The notes under the pieces: generated by a model
The model's input: only the letters and a program-made list of their open reading frames with translations
Database searches by the model: none
Told to the model about the DNA's origin: nothing
Part shown: positions 8,260-16,189 of the stretch, piece after piece
Numbering within the stretch: the first letter of the stretch is position 1
Layout of the letters: each line of letters starts with the position of its first letter
Assembly: GCA_964510515.1 (NCBI GenBank)
Contig: CAZEAU010000025.1
Span: forward strand, 1 to 33,378
Origin: SURF-21 sp964510515
GTDB lineage: Bacteria > Actinomycetota > Geothermincolia > Geothermincolales > RBG-13-55-18
Reading direction: 5' to 3'
DNA: 33,378 bases
Position numbers and translations under genes: made by a program

Positions 8260-9735
8260 GTGCGCGCACTGGTTATGGGAGGAGGCCTGGCGGGGCTTTC
8301 CGCCGCGGTTCACCTGGTCGACAAGGGCTTCGAGGTCACCCTCCTGGAGAGCGAGGAGGAGCTGGGCGGGCGGGCCATGTCCTGGGTGGACGAAGACGGC
8401 GACACCGTGGACAACGCCCTGCACGTCTTCTTCCCGCATTACGTGAACATCCTGGGCTTCTTCGCCAAGGTCGGCGCCCCCGACGTCATCCGCTGGACGG
8501 ACACCCTCACCTATATCAAGGAGGGCGGCGACGCGGCCCACTTCACCCCCTACGATCTGCCCGCCCCCCTGCACGGCCTGTCCATCGCCCAGTTCCAGCA
8601 TATCGGGCTCGTGGACATGCTGCGCTTCGGGCCGGCGGCCATGCGCGCCCTCTCCATGAGCGAGGCGGCGGTGGCCTCCTACGACCGCATCACGGTGGAG
8701 GACTTCCTGCACGGCTACGGGGTCTCGCAGCACCTCATCGACAACATGCTGCGCGCCATGGTCAACGGCCTCACCTTCCTCGAGCCCTACGAGGTCTCGG
8801 CCAAGGCGGCGGCCTACTGGATACGCAACCTCACCACCACCAAGGAGGCGGTGCGGGTGGGCTTCGCCCGCGGCGGGCTGGGCGAGATATACGTGCGCAA
8901 GGCGGTGGAATACATCACCGAGCGCGGCGGCAGGGTGCTGGAGGGCGTGGGGGTTAAGGCCATCGGGCTCAAGGACAAGGCGGTGCTCAACGTCACCCCC
9001 AGCAAGGGGCGCAACATGCGCGCCGACGTCTTCGTCTCCGCCCTGCCCTACGGGGCGCTGCGGCGCCTGCTGCCCGAGGAGCTCTACCGCTACCAGTATT
9101 TCCGCAACCTGTGGCGCTTCGAGGACGCCCCGTCCCTCTCGGCCATGGTGTGGTTCGACCGCAAGGTGACCGACCTCGCCAACATCGCCACCGGCATAGG
9201 CACGGCCTTCAACTGGTTCGCCGACCTCACCCAGGTGGTGCCGGAGGCCTTCCCGCAGCCGGGCTCGGTGCTGGAGCTGGTCATCACCCCCTGCCGCCAC
9301 CTCCTGCCCCTGAGCGACGAGCGCATCCTGGACACGGTTATCGCCGACATCCGCAGGCTGCTGCCCGCCGCCCGCGACGCCAAGGTGCTGAAGTCGCGCC
9401 TGGTGCGCGAGAGGCAGGGCATATTCGCCCAGCGCCCGCACATGGACCGCTACCGCCCCACCCAGAGGACGCCCCTGGACAATTTCTATCTCTGCGGCGA
9501 CTTCACCATGGCCGGGCACTCCGCGGGCATGGAGGGCGCGGTGGTCTCGGGCAAGCTGGCCACCTCGGCCATTCTCCTGGACAAGATGGGCGTGGTGGAG
9601 GACTTCGTCGAGCAGCCCAGCTTCCCGCAGGGGCTCATCCCCTTCATCAAGTACGGGCAGCCCGCGCTGCTGGCCCTGCTGGCCCTGCGCCTGCTGGGAA
9701 GGAGGAGGAAGGCCGCCCGGGCCCGGGAGGCCTAG
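8260..9735 (+). CDS. FAD-dependent carotenoid/squalene desaturase-like oxidoreductase
   Basis: 491 aa. An N-terminal Rossmann FAD motif GGGLAGLSAAVHL (residues 7-19) is followed by LLESEEELGGRA. The family C-terminal FAD signature YLCGDFTMAGHSAGMEGAVV lies near residue 410. It resembles plant-type phytoene/zeta-carotene desaturases and HpnE-like hydroxysqualene dehydroxylases, which act on membrane isoprenoids. The last 40 residues form a hydrophobic segment and a basic tail (LLALLALRLLGRRRK), probably a membrane anchor. The GTG start at 8260 has AAGGAGG 7 bases upstream. A TACAAT hexamer near 8173 could be a -10 box. No other carotenoid or hopanoid gene is in the window, so the substrate is open. 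Confidence 0.82.
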   Translation: MRALVMGGGLAGLSAAVHLVDKGFEVTLLESEEELGGRAMSWVDEDGDTVDNALHVFFPHYVNILGFFAKVGAPDVIRWTDTLTYIKEGGDAAHFTPYDLPAPLHGLSIAQFQHIGLVDMLRFGPAAMRALSMSEAAVASYDRITVEDFLHGYGVSQHLIDNMLRAMVNGLTFLEPYEVSAKAAAYWIRNLTTTKEAVRVGFARGGLGEIYVRKAVEYITERGGRVLEGVGVKAIGLKDKAVLNVTPSKGRNMRADVFVSALPYGALRRLLPEELYRYQYFRNLWRFEDAPSLSAMVWFDRKVTDLANIATGIGTAFNWFADLTQVVPEAFPQPGSVLELVITPCRHLLPLSDERILDTVIADIRRLLPAARDAKVLKSRLVRERQGIFAQRPHMDRYRPTQRTPLDNFYLCGDFTMAGHSAGMEGAVVSGKLATSAILLDKMGVVEDFVEQPSFPQGLIPFIKYGQPALLALLALRLLGRRRKAARAREA

Positions 9736-9743
9736 AAGCGGCC

Positions 9744-9869
9744 GGGGCCAGGTCTTGCATCGGCGGGTTTGCGAAAGCGGACCGCCATGCATAATGCCTG
9801 GTCAGCGGCTTGACATTTGCCATATACCGGTTATTTTACCTGAGCAGGCAAAGAACAAGACCTGACCCC
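9744..9869 (-). repeat. 126-bp dispersed element, family B, copy 1
   Basis: It fills the gap between two convergent genes almost exactly, starting 8 bp after the stop of the desaturase and ending 3 bp before the stop of the DUF1786 gene. The TTCTTTGC-bearing end faces the DUF1786 stop. It shares the GGGGYCAGGTCTTG inverted ends with the 85-bp family but has a different middle (ATAATGCCTGGTCAGCGGC). Confidence 0.9.
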
Positions 9870-9872
9870 ATC

Positions 9873-10940
9873 TTAGAGGCGTTTGAGGGCGGCGCGCACG
9901 AGGCCCATGGGGCCGGTCATCATCATGTCCCCGCCCGGGGAGGGGTAATACACATCCAGCCCCGTGCCCTCCAGCAGCTCGCGGTTGGGGCCGGTAACGG
10001 CTATCATGTCCAGGTTCTCCATGCCCGGCGCGCGCCCGATATAGAAGAGGCCGTGCCCCGAGGCCATGTACTCGTCCTCGTCCCTCGCCTCGCCGCCGCA
10101 GAAGAGCTCCAGGTAGGCGGCGAAGGCGGCGGGCTCCAGCCGCCCGGTGTGATGCTCGAGGAGGGCCGCGACCTTGCCCGCGCTCAGGAGGCAGGCCAGG
10201 GTGTGGCCGTTGCCCGCGTTGATGACCAGCAGCTCGCCCCCGGCGCGCGCGGCCACGCGGGGGTCGGAGAGGCAGCCCGCCGCGGCGGCGGGGGCGGTGT
10301 CCATGAGCAGGAGCGGCTTGCCGGGGAGCTGCTCGCGCAGGCGCGCGGCGGCCGAGGCCATGCGCGGGAAGCGCGCAGGCACCTCGCCCGCGAGCCAGGA
10401 GAGGGCCAAAGGGTCGCTGTCCCCCTCCAGGCGGCCGCGCATGTGGGCGAGGCGGGTCTTGCGGTTGCTCTCGCCCGGGGCGTAGGAGCCGTGGTCCTGC
10501 ACCGCCACCGCCACCGCGTCCAGCCCCTCCAGGCTCTCCCCCGCGGAGCGCAGCAGCGCGCCCAGGGGCGCGAGGTCCAGCTCGTCCGCGCGCAGCGTGA
10601 CCCCTGAGAAACCCGGCGGGGGCCCCTCGCGTATCTCTATCCCCGCGGAGGCCACGTCGCCCAAGTTGTTGCGCACCGTATAGGCGGCGCCCTCGGACAT
10701 GCCTACCCGCAGCCCCGCCGCCAGGTGCCGCTTGAGGGCGCGGGAGAGGGAGCCGCCGCCCACGGTGCCGCCCGCGACGAAGATGTCGGCCCCCCGTTCG
10801 GTCGCCTCCTCCACCCGCGCGGCGAGCAGGGGGCTGGGGCTGGGCAGCACCAGCTTGATGCAGTTCTCCAGCTGCTTGTCCGCGTCGTAGAGCAGGATGT
10901 CCTGCGTGCCCGCCCCGATGTCTATGGCCAGTATCTTCAC
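9873..10940 (-). CDS. DUF1786 family protein, ASKHA (actin/hexokinase-like) fold
   Basis: 355 aa. It opens with MKILAIDIGAGTQDILLYD, the phosphate-1 ATP-binding strand of the ASKHA superfamily. Further glycine-rich loops (FVAGGTVGGG near residue 55, ELLVINAGNGHTLA near 230) fit the other nucleotide-binding motifs. Families with this layout are annotated as DUF1786, sometimes labelled as putative pyruvate-formate-lyase-activating; the biochemical role is not established. The GTG start at 10940 has GGGGAG upstream. On the minus strand TATAAT (complement of 10994-10999) sits about 55 bp upstream and may be the -10 box. Probably cytosolic; no partner gene is adjacent. Confidence 0.75.
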   Translation of the reverse strand: MKILAIDIGAGTQDILLYDADKQLENCIKLVLPSPSPLLAARVEEATERGADIFVAGGTVGGGSLSRALKRHLAAGLRVGMSEGAAYTVRNNLGDVASAGIEIREGPPPGFSGVTLRADELDLAPLGALLRSAGESLEGLDAVAVAVQDHGSYAPGESNRKTRLAHMRGRLEGDSDPLALSWLAGEVPARFPRMASAAARLREQLPGKPLLLMDTAPAAAAGCLSDPRVAARAGGELLVINAGNGHTLACLLSAGKVAALLEHHTGRLEPAAFAAYLELFCGGEARDEDEYMASGHGLFYIGRAPGMENLDMIAVTGPNRELLEGTGLDVYYPSPGGDMMMTGPMGLVRAALKRL

Positions 10941-11482
10941 CGCTCTCCCCTCGCTCGCTCTCCCGCCCCCGCCCGCTGGGGCCCCACCATGACATTATAG
11001 GGCGCGGGGGCCGAAAGGGGAGCTGACGCCGCGCAAGGGGCGGGGGCGCGAATGGCGAGGCGCCGCCCCAAATATATCGCCGCCAAATCGGCCAAGCCCC
11101 ACCTTTCTCGCGCCCCCCTCCGCACTATGCGCGCCCAAGGGCTCAGCCGCCTTGTCGTTGTGCTCGCCGCGGGCGCCCACCGCCCGCCCCCGCCGCGCCG
11201 CCGCCCGCCCCCGGCACGGCGCCGCTCGCCGGATAAAGGGAATGAGAAGCGCCGCTTATGCCGTTAACCGAATGTAGAGAGAGAAAGCGGCGGCGCCGGG
11301 GTTCAGCGTAAAGGCGCGAGGCCGAAGTGCCGAGAATATCTGTAAGTTTTGCACATGGACAATTTCACCAGACGAGGAAGGGAGGTGGCAGCGAAAAGGG
11401 CAAGGTGTGATGTCGAGTCTGGAGTCTGTAATGTTCCGAGGACCGAGAGTAAAAGGACGAAGAAGCAAAGGAGGTGTAGGAA
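10941..11482. other. Gene-free GC-rich interval upstream of the pilin genes
   Basis: About 540 bp. The left part is a C/G-rich, low-complexity stretch (11150-11240). The right part (11280-11480) has more balanced composition and probably carries the pilin promoter and leader, but I see no convincing -35/-10 pair and no match to a c-di-GMP riboswitch core. ORFs across it have no protein character. Confidence 0.5.
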
Positions 11483-11869
11483 TTGGCTAAGAGAATGCAC
11501 AGGCAGGAAGGCTTCACCCTCATCGAGCTGATGATCGTTATTCTTATCATCGGTATCCTCGTAGGTATCGCGGTGCCAGTCTTCCTCGCCGCACGCGGCA
11601 GCGCAACCGAAAGGACCTGCCAGGCAAACCGCAGGACGGTGGTCAGCGCGGCCAATATTTTCGTGGCGGCATCCGGAGATGAAGGGGGCGGAGACGGCAC
11701 ATACCCGACCACAATCGCGCAGCTGTATCCGGATTTCATCGACAACAAGTTCGCCGAATCGGGAGAAGAAGGGAAGGACAGTGCTTGCCCCGATGAAAAA
11801 GCGATAGATTGGAACTTTACTGAAACTGCGCCGCCCAAGCCGGTATGCAACGTGCATGGAGCCCTCTGA
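11483..11869 (+). CDS. Type IV pilin-like protein (class III signal), paralogue 1
   Basis: 128 aa precursor. A short basic leader MAKRMHRQEG is followed by FTLIELMIVILIIGILVGIA, the hallmark of type IV pilins and type II secretion pseudopilins. Prepilin peptidase would cut after the Gly before Phe and methylate the new N-terminus, with Glu at +5 present. The globular part is short, with one Cys pair (CP near 95 and VC near 122) typical of a C-terminal disulfide. The TTG start at 11483 has AAGGAGGTG 6-7 bases upstream; ATG at 11495 would shorten the leader by four residues. It is followed by an intrinsic terminator and a second pilin gene, and the processing peptidase is encoded nearby on the opposite strand. 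Confidence 0.9.
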   Translation: MAKRMHRQEGFTLIELMIVILIIGILVGIAVPVFLAARGSATERTCQANRRTVVSAANIFVAASGDEGGGDGTYPTTIAQLYPDFIDNKFAESGEEGKDSACPDEKAIDWNFTETAPPKPVCNVHGAL

Positions 11870-11904
11870 AAGAGCGTAAGCTGTCTGAGAGAGGGTAAGG
11901 GAAT

Positions 11905-11940
11905 GAAAGAGGAGGGGGGAACTCCTCCTCTTTCTCTTTT
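11905..11940 (+). terminator. Intrinsic terminator after pilin 1
   Basis: An 11-bp perfect stem GAAAGAGGAGG (11905-11915) / CCTCCTCTTTC (11924-11934) with a GGGGAACT loop is followed by TCTTTT. It lies 36 bp after the first pilin stop, so pilins 1 and 2 are probably transcribed separately or pilin 2 depends on read-through. Confidence 0.82.
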
Positions 11941-12147
11941 GCCCATCTAGACCGGTAACTGGCAGCTACTGGCACTATCGCGATAAAACGGCATATATGC
12001 ATGGCCTTGAAAGGGCGTCCTCGGTTGGATGACGCCAGGTCGCATGCTCTCAAGGGAAGGGCGAGAGCGTGGAGGGCGGCATACGGTGCGAAGGATCTGA
12101 GAGCGGGATAAGAGCAAAGAGGGGAGCTGGAGGAAATAACTGAAAGC

Positions 12148-12525
12148 ATGCGCGGGCAGGAGGGATTCACCCTCGTCGAGCTGATGATCGTCATCCTTAT
12201 CATAGGCATACTGGTGGGTATCGCGGTGCCGGTTTTCATACTCGCGCGGGAGAGCGCGGCCAACCGGGCCTGTCAGAGCAATCGCAGGACGGTGGTCAGC
12301 GCGGCCAATGTTTACCTGGCGGCACCCGAGGACGAGCACGGCGGAGACGGGACTTATCCGGTCAGCATTTCGGACTTATATCCCTATTTTCTGGATTACG
12401 ATTTCGCCGATACGGGAGTTGCGGGGGCGGGCAGCGCTTGCCCCGCCGGCAGCGCGATAAACTGGAACTGGGACGAGTCGAGGCCGCCTGCTCCCGTCTG
12501 CACCGGCGGTCACGATGACATCTGA
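12148..12525 (+). CDS. Type IV pilin-like protein (class III signal), paralogue 2
   Basis: 125 aa precursor, clearly paralogous to the pilin 280 bp upstream (roughly 60 percent identical by eye, and almost identical over the first 35 residues). The leader MRGQEG precedes FTLVELMIVILIIGILVGIA with Glu at +5. The mature region keeps NRRTVVSAAN, GGDGTYP and the Cys pair, but diverges near the C-terminus (WNWDESRPPAPVC). The nearest Shine-Dalgarno-like GGAGG lies 14 bases before ATG, longer than usual. The two genes look like a tandem duplication followed by divergence, perhaps major and minor subunits. It is convergent with the prepilin peptidase gene. Confidence 0.9.
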   Translation: MRGQEGFTLVELMIVILIIGILVGIAVPVFILARESAANRACQSNRRTVVSAANVYLAAPEDEHGGDGTYPVSISDLYPYFLDYDFADTGVAGAGSACPAGSAINWNWDESRPPAPVCTGGHDDI

Positions 12526-12580
12526 ACCAGCAGCCGTAGCGGCATGGTGATATGCAGGGGAGCGGCGGCATTCTGCGGGC

Positions 12581-13369
12581 TCAGAACAGCCCGGTGTAGG
12601 CCTCCCAGATGGCCTGTCCCCAGAAGAGGGCGGCCAGCGCCCCCGCGGCGAGGAAGGGGCCGAAGGGGATGCGCGATTTGCGCTTCTTCCTGCCCGCCAC
12701 CATCATCGCCACGCCCGCCACCGCCCCCAGGGCGACGGCGATGAAGAAGCCCACCAGCTGGCACTCCCAGCCCAGGATGGCCCCGGTGAAGGCGGCGAGC
12801 TTGGCGTCGCCCATGCCGAAACCCCCGGGAAAGGCCAGGGCCAGCAGGGCCCAGGGCACGGAGATGGCGGCGGCGCCGATGAGGCTGCCGGTGATGATGC
12901 GGTAATCCCCCCGCGCCAGCGCCACCGCCCCCATGGCGGCCAGCGCGAGCGGTATGCACGGGTACATGACCCGGTTGGGGATTATCTGCCTCTCCAGGTC
13001 TATGGCGGAGACGATGAGGAGCACCGTCGCCATGAAGAGATAGGGTAGCAGCTCCGCCGTCCACCCGAAACCCACCCGGGCGAAGACGGCGAGGAAGAGC
13101 AGGCCGCTCGCCAGCTCCACCAGGGGGTAGCGCCAGGAGATGGGCTCGCTGCAGCCGCGGCAGCGGCGGCGCAGGAGGAAGAAGCTGAGCAAAGGGATGT
13201 TGTCGTGCCAGGCGATGGTGGTGCCGCAGCGGGGGCAGAAGGAGCGCGGCCCCCACAGCGACTTCCCCTCCGGTATGCGGTAGATGGCCACGTTGTCGAA
13301 GCTCCCCACCGCCAGCCCGAAGAGAAAGACCACCGCGGAGAAGTAGATCTTATAGCCGACCTCGCCCAT
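12581..13369 (-). CDS. pilD: Prepilin peptidase (A24 family, GspO/PilD type)
   Basis: 262 aa bifunctional inner-membrane aspartic protease and N-methyltransferase. N-terminal GSFDNVAIYRIP is followed by the zinc-ribbon cysteines C45-x2-C48 and C70-x2-C73 of the cytoplasmic domain. Catalytic aspartates lie in SAIDLERQIIPN (D124) and FGMGDAK (D188). About seven further membrane helices are present. It would cleave the two pilin precursors encoded next door. It starts with ATG at 13369; the ribosome site is weak. It lies 97 bp downstream of the DUF2889 gene on the same strand. Confidence 0.93.
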   Translation of the reverse strand: MGEVGYKIYFSAVVFLFGLAVGSFDNVAIYRIPEGKSLWGPRSFCPRCGTTIAWHDNIPLLSFFLLRRRCRGCSEPISWRYPLVELASGLLFLAVFARVGFGWTAELLPYLFMATVLLIVSAIDLERQIIPNRVMYPCIPLALAAMGAVALARGDYRIITGSLIGAAAISVPWALLALAFPGGFGMGDAKLAAFTGAILGWECQLVGFFIAVALGAVAGVAMMVAGRKKRKSRIPFGPFLAAGALAALFWGQAIWEAYTGLF

Positions 13370-13466
13370 CGCCGTGCCCCCGTTCCTTATCCCTCCGCCT
13401 CCCGCGCGGGTTCGCTCGCCGCGGGCGGGGCCCGCGAAAGGAGCGCGCCTTTGCCGGGAGGCCCTG

Positions 13467-13991
13467 CTAACCCTCCCGCTCTTGCGGAAGGTCCCCGAGC
13501 TGCGCCCGCATCTGCCGCATCAGCGGCCCGTCCTCCCGCCAGGTATAGCAGCCGCCCGTGATGCCCATCTGCGCCGCGTGCCCGCGCACCAGGCGCAGCG
13601 CCTCCTCGCCTTCCCCCAGGCTGGACACGAGCAGCGCGCCCCGGCCCTGCACGCTGGCGTGCCCCAGGTTGGTGACCAGCACCGCGAGGTGCGAGCAACC
13701 CTCGGGCGAGCCCACGACATCGCGCACCAGCTGGGTGAAGCCGGGCGCTACGCGCTCGCCTATCAGGCGCCGCAGGGTGAGCAGGCCGCGGCGGCAGTCC
13801 TCGTAGGGGATATGCGGCATCTCGCCCTCCAGGGCGTGGATAATGCCGTCCGCGAGCCCTATCTCCGCCCTCACGCGGATGAGGTGCAGGGGCTCGCCCG
13901 ACCTGGTGTCGCGCAGGGTGCCGGTGATGGCAAGGCGGCCACCGGCGGCCTCGCCCGCCTCGAAACTTATCTCCCGCTTGAAAGCGCCCAC
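13467..13991 (-). CDS. DUF2889 family protein
   Basis: 174 aa soluble protein. It contains the order typical of DUF2889: a basic start (FKREISFEAG), a beta-rich part ending in LRDTRSGEPLHLIRVRAEI, then a helical part with GCSHLAVLVTNLGHA. The family has no established function. The GTG start at 13991 is supported by GGAGGT six bases upstream. It lies upstream of pilD in the same direction, but no functional link to pili is known. Family assignment is by motif memory, so moderately sure. Confidence 0.6.
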   Translation of the reverse strand: MGAFKREISFEAGEAAGGRLAITGTLRDTRSGEPLHLIRVRAEIGLADGIIHALEGEMPHIPYEDCRRGLLTLRRLIGERVAPGFTQLVRDVVGSPEGCSHLAVLVTNLGHASVQGRGALLVSSLGEGEEALRLVRGHAAQMGITGGCYTWREDGPLMRQMRAQLGDLPQEREG

Positions 13992-14084
13992 GCAAACACC
14001 TCCGCCCGCAAGGGCCCGGCCTGCGGCTCTCCGCCCGCCATCTATCTTCTATACGGCCTCGCGCCCACGATACTTGAGCGGCCT

Positions 14085-14210
14085 GGGGTCAGGTCTTGTT
14101 CTTTGCTTGCTACGCTAATTATGCCACATAATGGCAGAATAGACGCCCCTGACCAGGCATTACATAGCTTGGACCGCTTAAGGATTTCATTTGTTGCAAG
14201 ACCTGGCCCC
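14085..14210 (+). repeat. 126-bp dispersed element, family B, copy 2
   Basis: The left end is GGGGTCAGGTCTTG followed by TTCTTTGC, and the right end is CAAGACCTGGCCCC. Length is identical to the other family B copies. Unlike most copies it does not follow a stop codon; it lies between the divergent starts of DUF2889 and the 43-aa gene, 93 bp from the DUF2889 start. The rest of 13992-14327 shows no gene. Confidence 0.9.
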
Positions 14211-14327
14211 GGCTCGCCTCCAAGCCCGGGAGGCCTTTCTCCTCCCGCCCGGCGGGCGCAGCCGTCACCTGCGCGTGCGATAATGAGGGGGAGCCGGAAT
14301 GTTGGCGATGTGAACAAGAGTATAGTA

Positions 14328-14356
14328 TTGAGGAAGAAAGTCAAGGATGTTATAAT
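14328..14356 (+). promoter_or_regulatory. Sigma-70-type promoter for the 43-aa gene and DUF3786
   Basis: -35 TTGAGG at 14328-14333, a 17-bp spacer, and a perfect -10 TATAAT at 14351-14356. The start codon of the small gene follows 35 bp after the -10 box. This is the clearest housekeeping promoter in the window. Confidence 0.7.
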
Positions 14357-14391
14357 CACGCCAGGATAATACAAGGGATGAAGGAGAAGTT

Positions 14392-14523
14392 ATGCAGATG
14401 CTCGAGCCGGATTTCTGGAAAGGCAGGGGCAGGTACTCCAAGCAGGCGATGTCCCGCAAAGTGGTCGACGAAATGCCCGCGCACTCGCCCGAGAAGCCTT
14501 CGGCGGAAGAGGCTCAGGGCTAA
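14392..14523 (+). CDS. Small hypothetical protein, 43 aa
   Basis: Begins MQMLEPDFWKGRGRYSKQAM and ends in SAEEAQG; no membrane segment, cysteine motif or signal peptide. The ATG at 14392 has AAGGAG about 6 bases upstream, and a near-consensus promoter lies just before. TAA at 14521 is 27 bp upstream of the DUF3786 gene on the same strand, so the two are probably co-transcribed. Function unknown. Support comes from promoter, ribosome site and spacing rather than homology. Confidence 0.65.
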   Translation: MQMLEPDFWKGRGRYSKQAMSRKVVDEMPAHSPEKPSAEEAQG

Positions 14524-14550
14524 GCGGAACGCCGCGGCCCCGAGCACGGC

Positions 14551-15207
14551 ATGAGCAACGAGGAGCGCCGCGCGCGCATCATCGAGGAGGCGCTGGACGA
14601 GGTCCGGGACTTAGACCTCGAGGAGCAGGCGGAGCGCGGCGGGTTCGCCATCCGCCCCGCGCCCGGCGGGGGGCGCGCACTGTCCATCCCCTCCTTCGGG
14701 GGAGAGATTAAGATAAGCATGCCCGGCGGCGGCATGTCCCTGCCCGAGCTCACGGACAGCCTGACCATGCAGGTGCTCGCCCTGCGCTACGTCAAGCTGG
14801 CGAGCGGCATCCCGGTCAGCGGGGAGTGGATAGCCTATCGCGACCTCCCCGGCGGGAGGTTCTACGCCGCCACCATCCCGCCCACGGTGGAGCGCCCCCT
14901 GGCGGGCCTTTTCGGGATCCGCCGGGGCCTGCTGGGGGAGGTCGCGGCGGGCTTGGGCGGGGAGAGGGCCGCATACGGCGACGAGGCCTACGCCTTCCAT
15001 GCCTTTCCCCGCGTCCCTTTGCTCGCGGTCATCCACTGGGGGGACGAGGAGTTCCCGCCCGACTGCAGGGTGCTCTTCGACCGCTGCTGCTCGGGGTACC
15101 TGAACACCGACGACCTCAAGATACTCGCCACCCAGCTCGCCGCCTGCCTGCTGAAGCTGGCGGGGGAGGAGGCGGAGACGGAGAACCTGCTGTGGATGGT
15201 GGAGTAG
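14551..15207 (+). CDS. DUF3786 domain protein
   Basis: 218 aa, probably cytosolic. An N-terminal acidic helix (EERRARIIEEALDEVRDL) leads to the DUF3786 core: LRYVKLASGIPVSGEWIAYRDLPGGRFY near residues 75-102 and, near 155-205, IHWGDEEFPPDCRVLFD then CCSGYLNTDDLKILATQLA. This family is common in anaerobes with corrinoid or formate metabolism, but its activity is not established. ATG at 14551 follows the 43-aa gene closely. The last about 60 bases of the gene recur in decayed form about 110 bp downstream. Confidence 0.78.
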   Translation: MSNEERRARIIEEALDEVRDLDLEEQAERGGFAIRPAPGGGRALSIPSFGGEIKISMPGGGMSLPELTDSLTMQVLALRYVKLASGIPVSGEWIAYRDLPGGRFYAATIPPTVERPLAGLFGIRRGLLGEVAAGLGGERAAYGDEAYAFHAFPRVPLLAVIHWGDEEFPPDCRVLFDRCCSGYLNTDDLKILATQLAACLLKLAGEEAETENLLWMVE

Positions 15208-15652
15208 TGGAGTAGGGCCAGCGCCCGGCTCGCCGCCGCCACCCGGCTCGCCGCCCTCCGGCTGAAGCTAGCGGGGCGGGGGGGCGGAGACGGAGAGCCC
15301 GCCATGGATGGGGAATAGGTCTGCGGGCATCGAAATCACCCCTGGATGAAAGGGAAAGAAAAGGGTAAAATGAAATCGGATATGGTTAATAGTCATTAAC
15401 CAGAACCAGAGAGTCAGTAAAGATAGTCGTTAATGAGGCCGTTCCGCGTCCCGCCCCGGGAGGCGGCGCATGCGGCCATGGGGCGGGCGGATCGCGCGGC
15501 GTCCGGCCCGGCGCCCCACCGCCCCCGCTCCGGGGCTTTGACGGGAGCTATGGCGCAGGACGCGGGCGCTGCATAGAATTGTGTGGATAGAAACATGTGA
15601 GCCGGAAATCTCGAATGTGACCGGACATCTCGACAGCGCGGGAGGGAATGAG
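15208..15652. other. Intergenic region between DUF3786 and hdrC
   Basis: 15240-15318 is an imperfect duplicate of the 3' end of the DUF3786 gene (15131-15207), including its GGCGGAGACGGAGA and a terminal TAG. An AT-richer stretch follows with the inverted repeat described at 15384-15401. The rest is GC-rich with no gene. TTGACG at 15538 and TAGAAT at 15574 resemble promoter boxes but are too far apart to pair. Confidence 0.6.
15384..15401. promoter_or_regulatory. Palindromic operator candidate upstream of hdrC
   Basis: Perfect inverted repeat GGTTAAT-AGTC-ATTAACC. A second partial copy, TAGTCGTTAA, lies at 15424-15433, matching TAGTCATTAA at 15390-15399 at 9 of 10 positions. Two AT-rich sites about 34 bp apart in a GC-rich intergenic region, 250 bp before the hdr operon, suggest repressor or activator binding. 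No cognate regulator is identifiable here. Confidence 0.4.
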
Positions 15653-16189
15653 ATGATAAACACTTTGAGCCCGTCTCTGGAGAGGGAGATAGAGGAGCGC
15701 TGCGGCGAGAAGGTGCGGCTGTGCTATCAATGCGGCAAGTGCAGCACCGGCTGCCTCTTCGACTTCGCCATGGACATCCTCCCCCATCAGGTGATGAAGC
15801 TGGTGCAGTACGGGCAGAGGGAGCGCCTGCTCTCCAGCCGCACCATCTGGGTATGCGCCGCCTGCGAGACCTGCACCGCCCGCTGCCCCAACGGCATCGA
15901 CGTGGCGGGGGTCATGGACGCCCTGCGCGCCATGGCCCTGCAGGAGGGGGTCAAGCCCGCGGAGCGCCGCATCCCCCTCTTCCACCGCTGCTTCCTGGGC
16001 AACATACAGGCCACGGGGCGCATCAGCGAGCCCATACTCATGGGCTCCTACAAGACGCTCTCCGGCGACCTCACCAGCGATATCGGGCTGGCGGTGAAGA
16101 TGCTCTCCAAGGGGAAGATCAAGCTCCTCCCCAGCCTGGTCAAGGGGCGCGGTGAAGTGCGGCGCATATTCAAGGAGTCCAAGAAATGA
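15653..16189 (+). CDS. hdrC: Heterodisulfide reductase subunit C (HdrC-like)
   Basis: 178 aa electron-transfer subunit with two [4Fe-4S] ferredoxin motifs: C24-x2-C27-x2-C30-x3-C34 (CYQCGKCSTGC) and C68-x2-C71-x2-C74-x3-C78 (CAACETCTARC). These pass electrons from HdrA to the catalytic HdrB. The C-terminal third is helical. ATG at 15653 is chosen for GGGAGGG six bases upstream; an upstream in-frame start would add 24 unconserved residues. Its stop overlaps the hdrB start by four bases (ATGA), implying translational coupling. Soluble, first gene of the bifurcation cluster. Confidence 0.9.
   Translation: MINTLSPSLEREIEERCGEKVRLCYQCGKCSTGCLFDFAMDILPHQVMKLVQYGQRERLLSSRTIWVCAACETCTARCPNGIDVAGVMDALRAMALQEGVKPAERRIPLFHRCFLGNIQATGRISEPILMGSYKTLSGDLTSDIGLAVKMLSKGKIKLLPSLVKGRGEVRRIFKESKK

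Noticed and set aside
9802..10995. Alternative 397-codon minus-strand frame over the DUF1786 gene
   Set aside because: It is a shifted-frame shadow; only the 9873-10940 frame shows the ASKHA motifs.
11260..11480. c-di-GMP riboswitch before the pilin genes
   Set aside because: The conserved core sequences and tetraloop receptor are not found.
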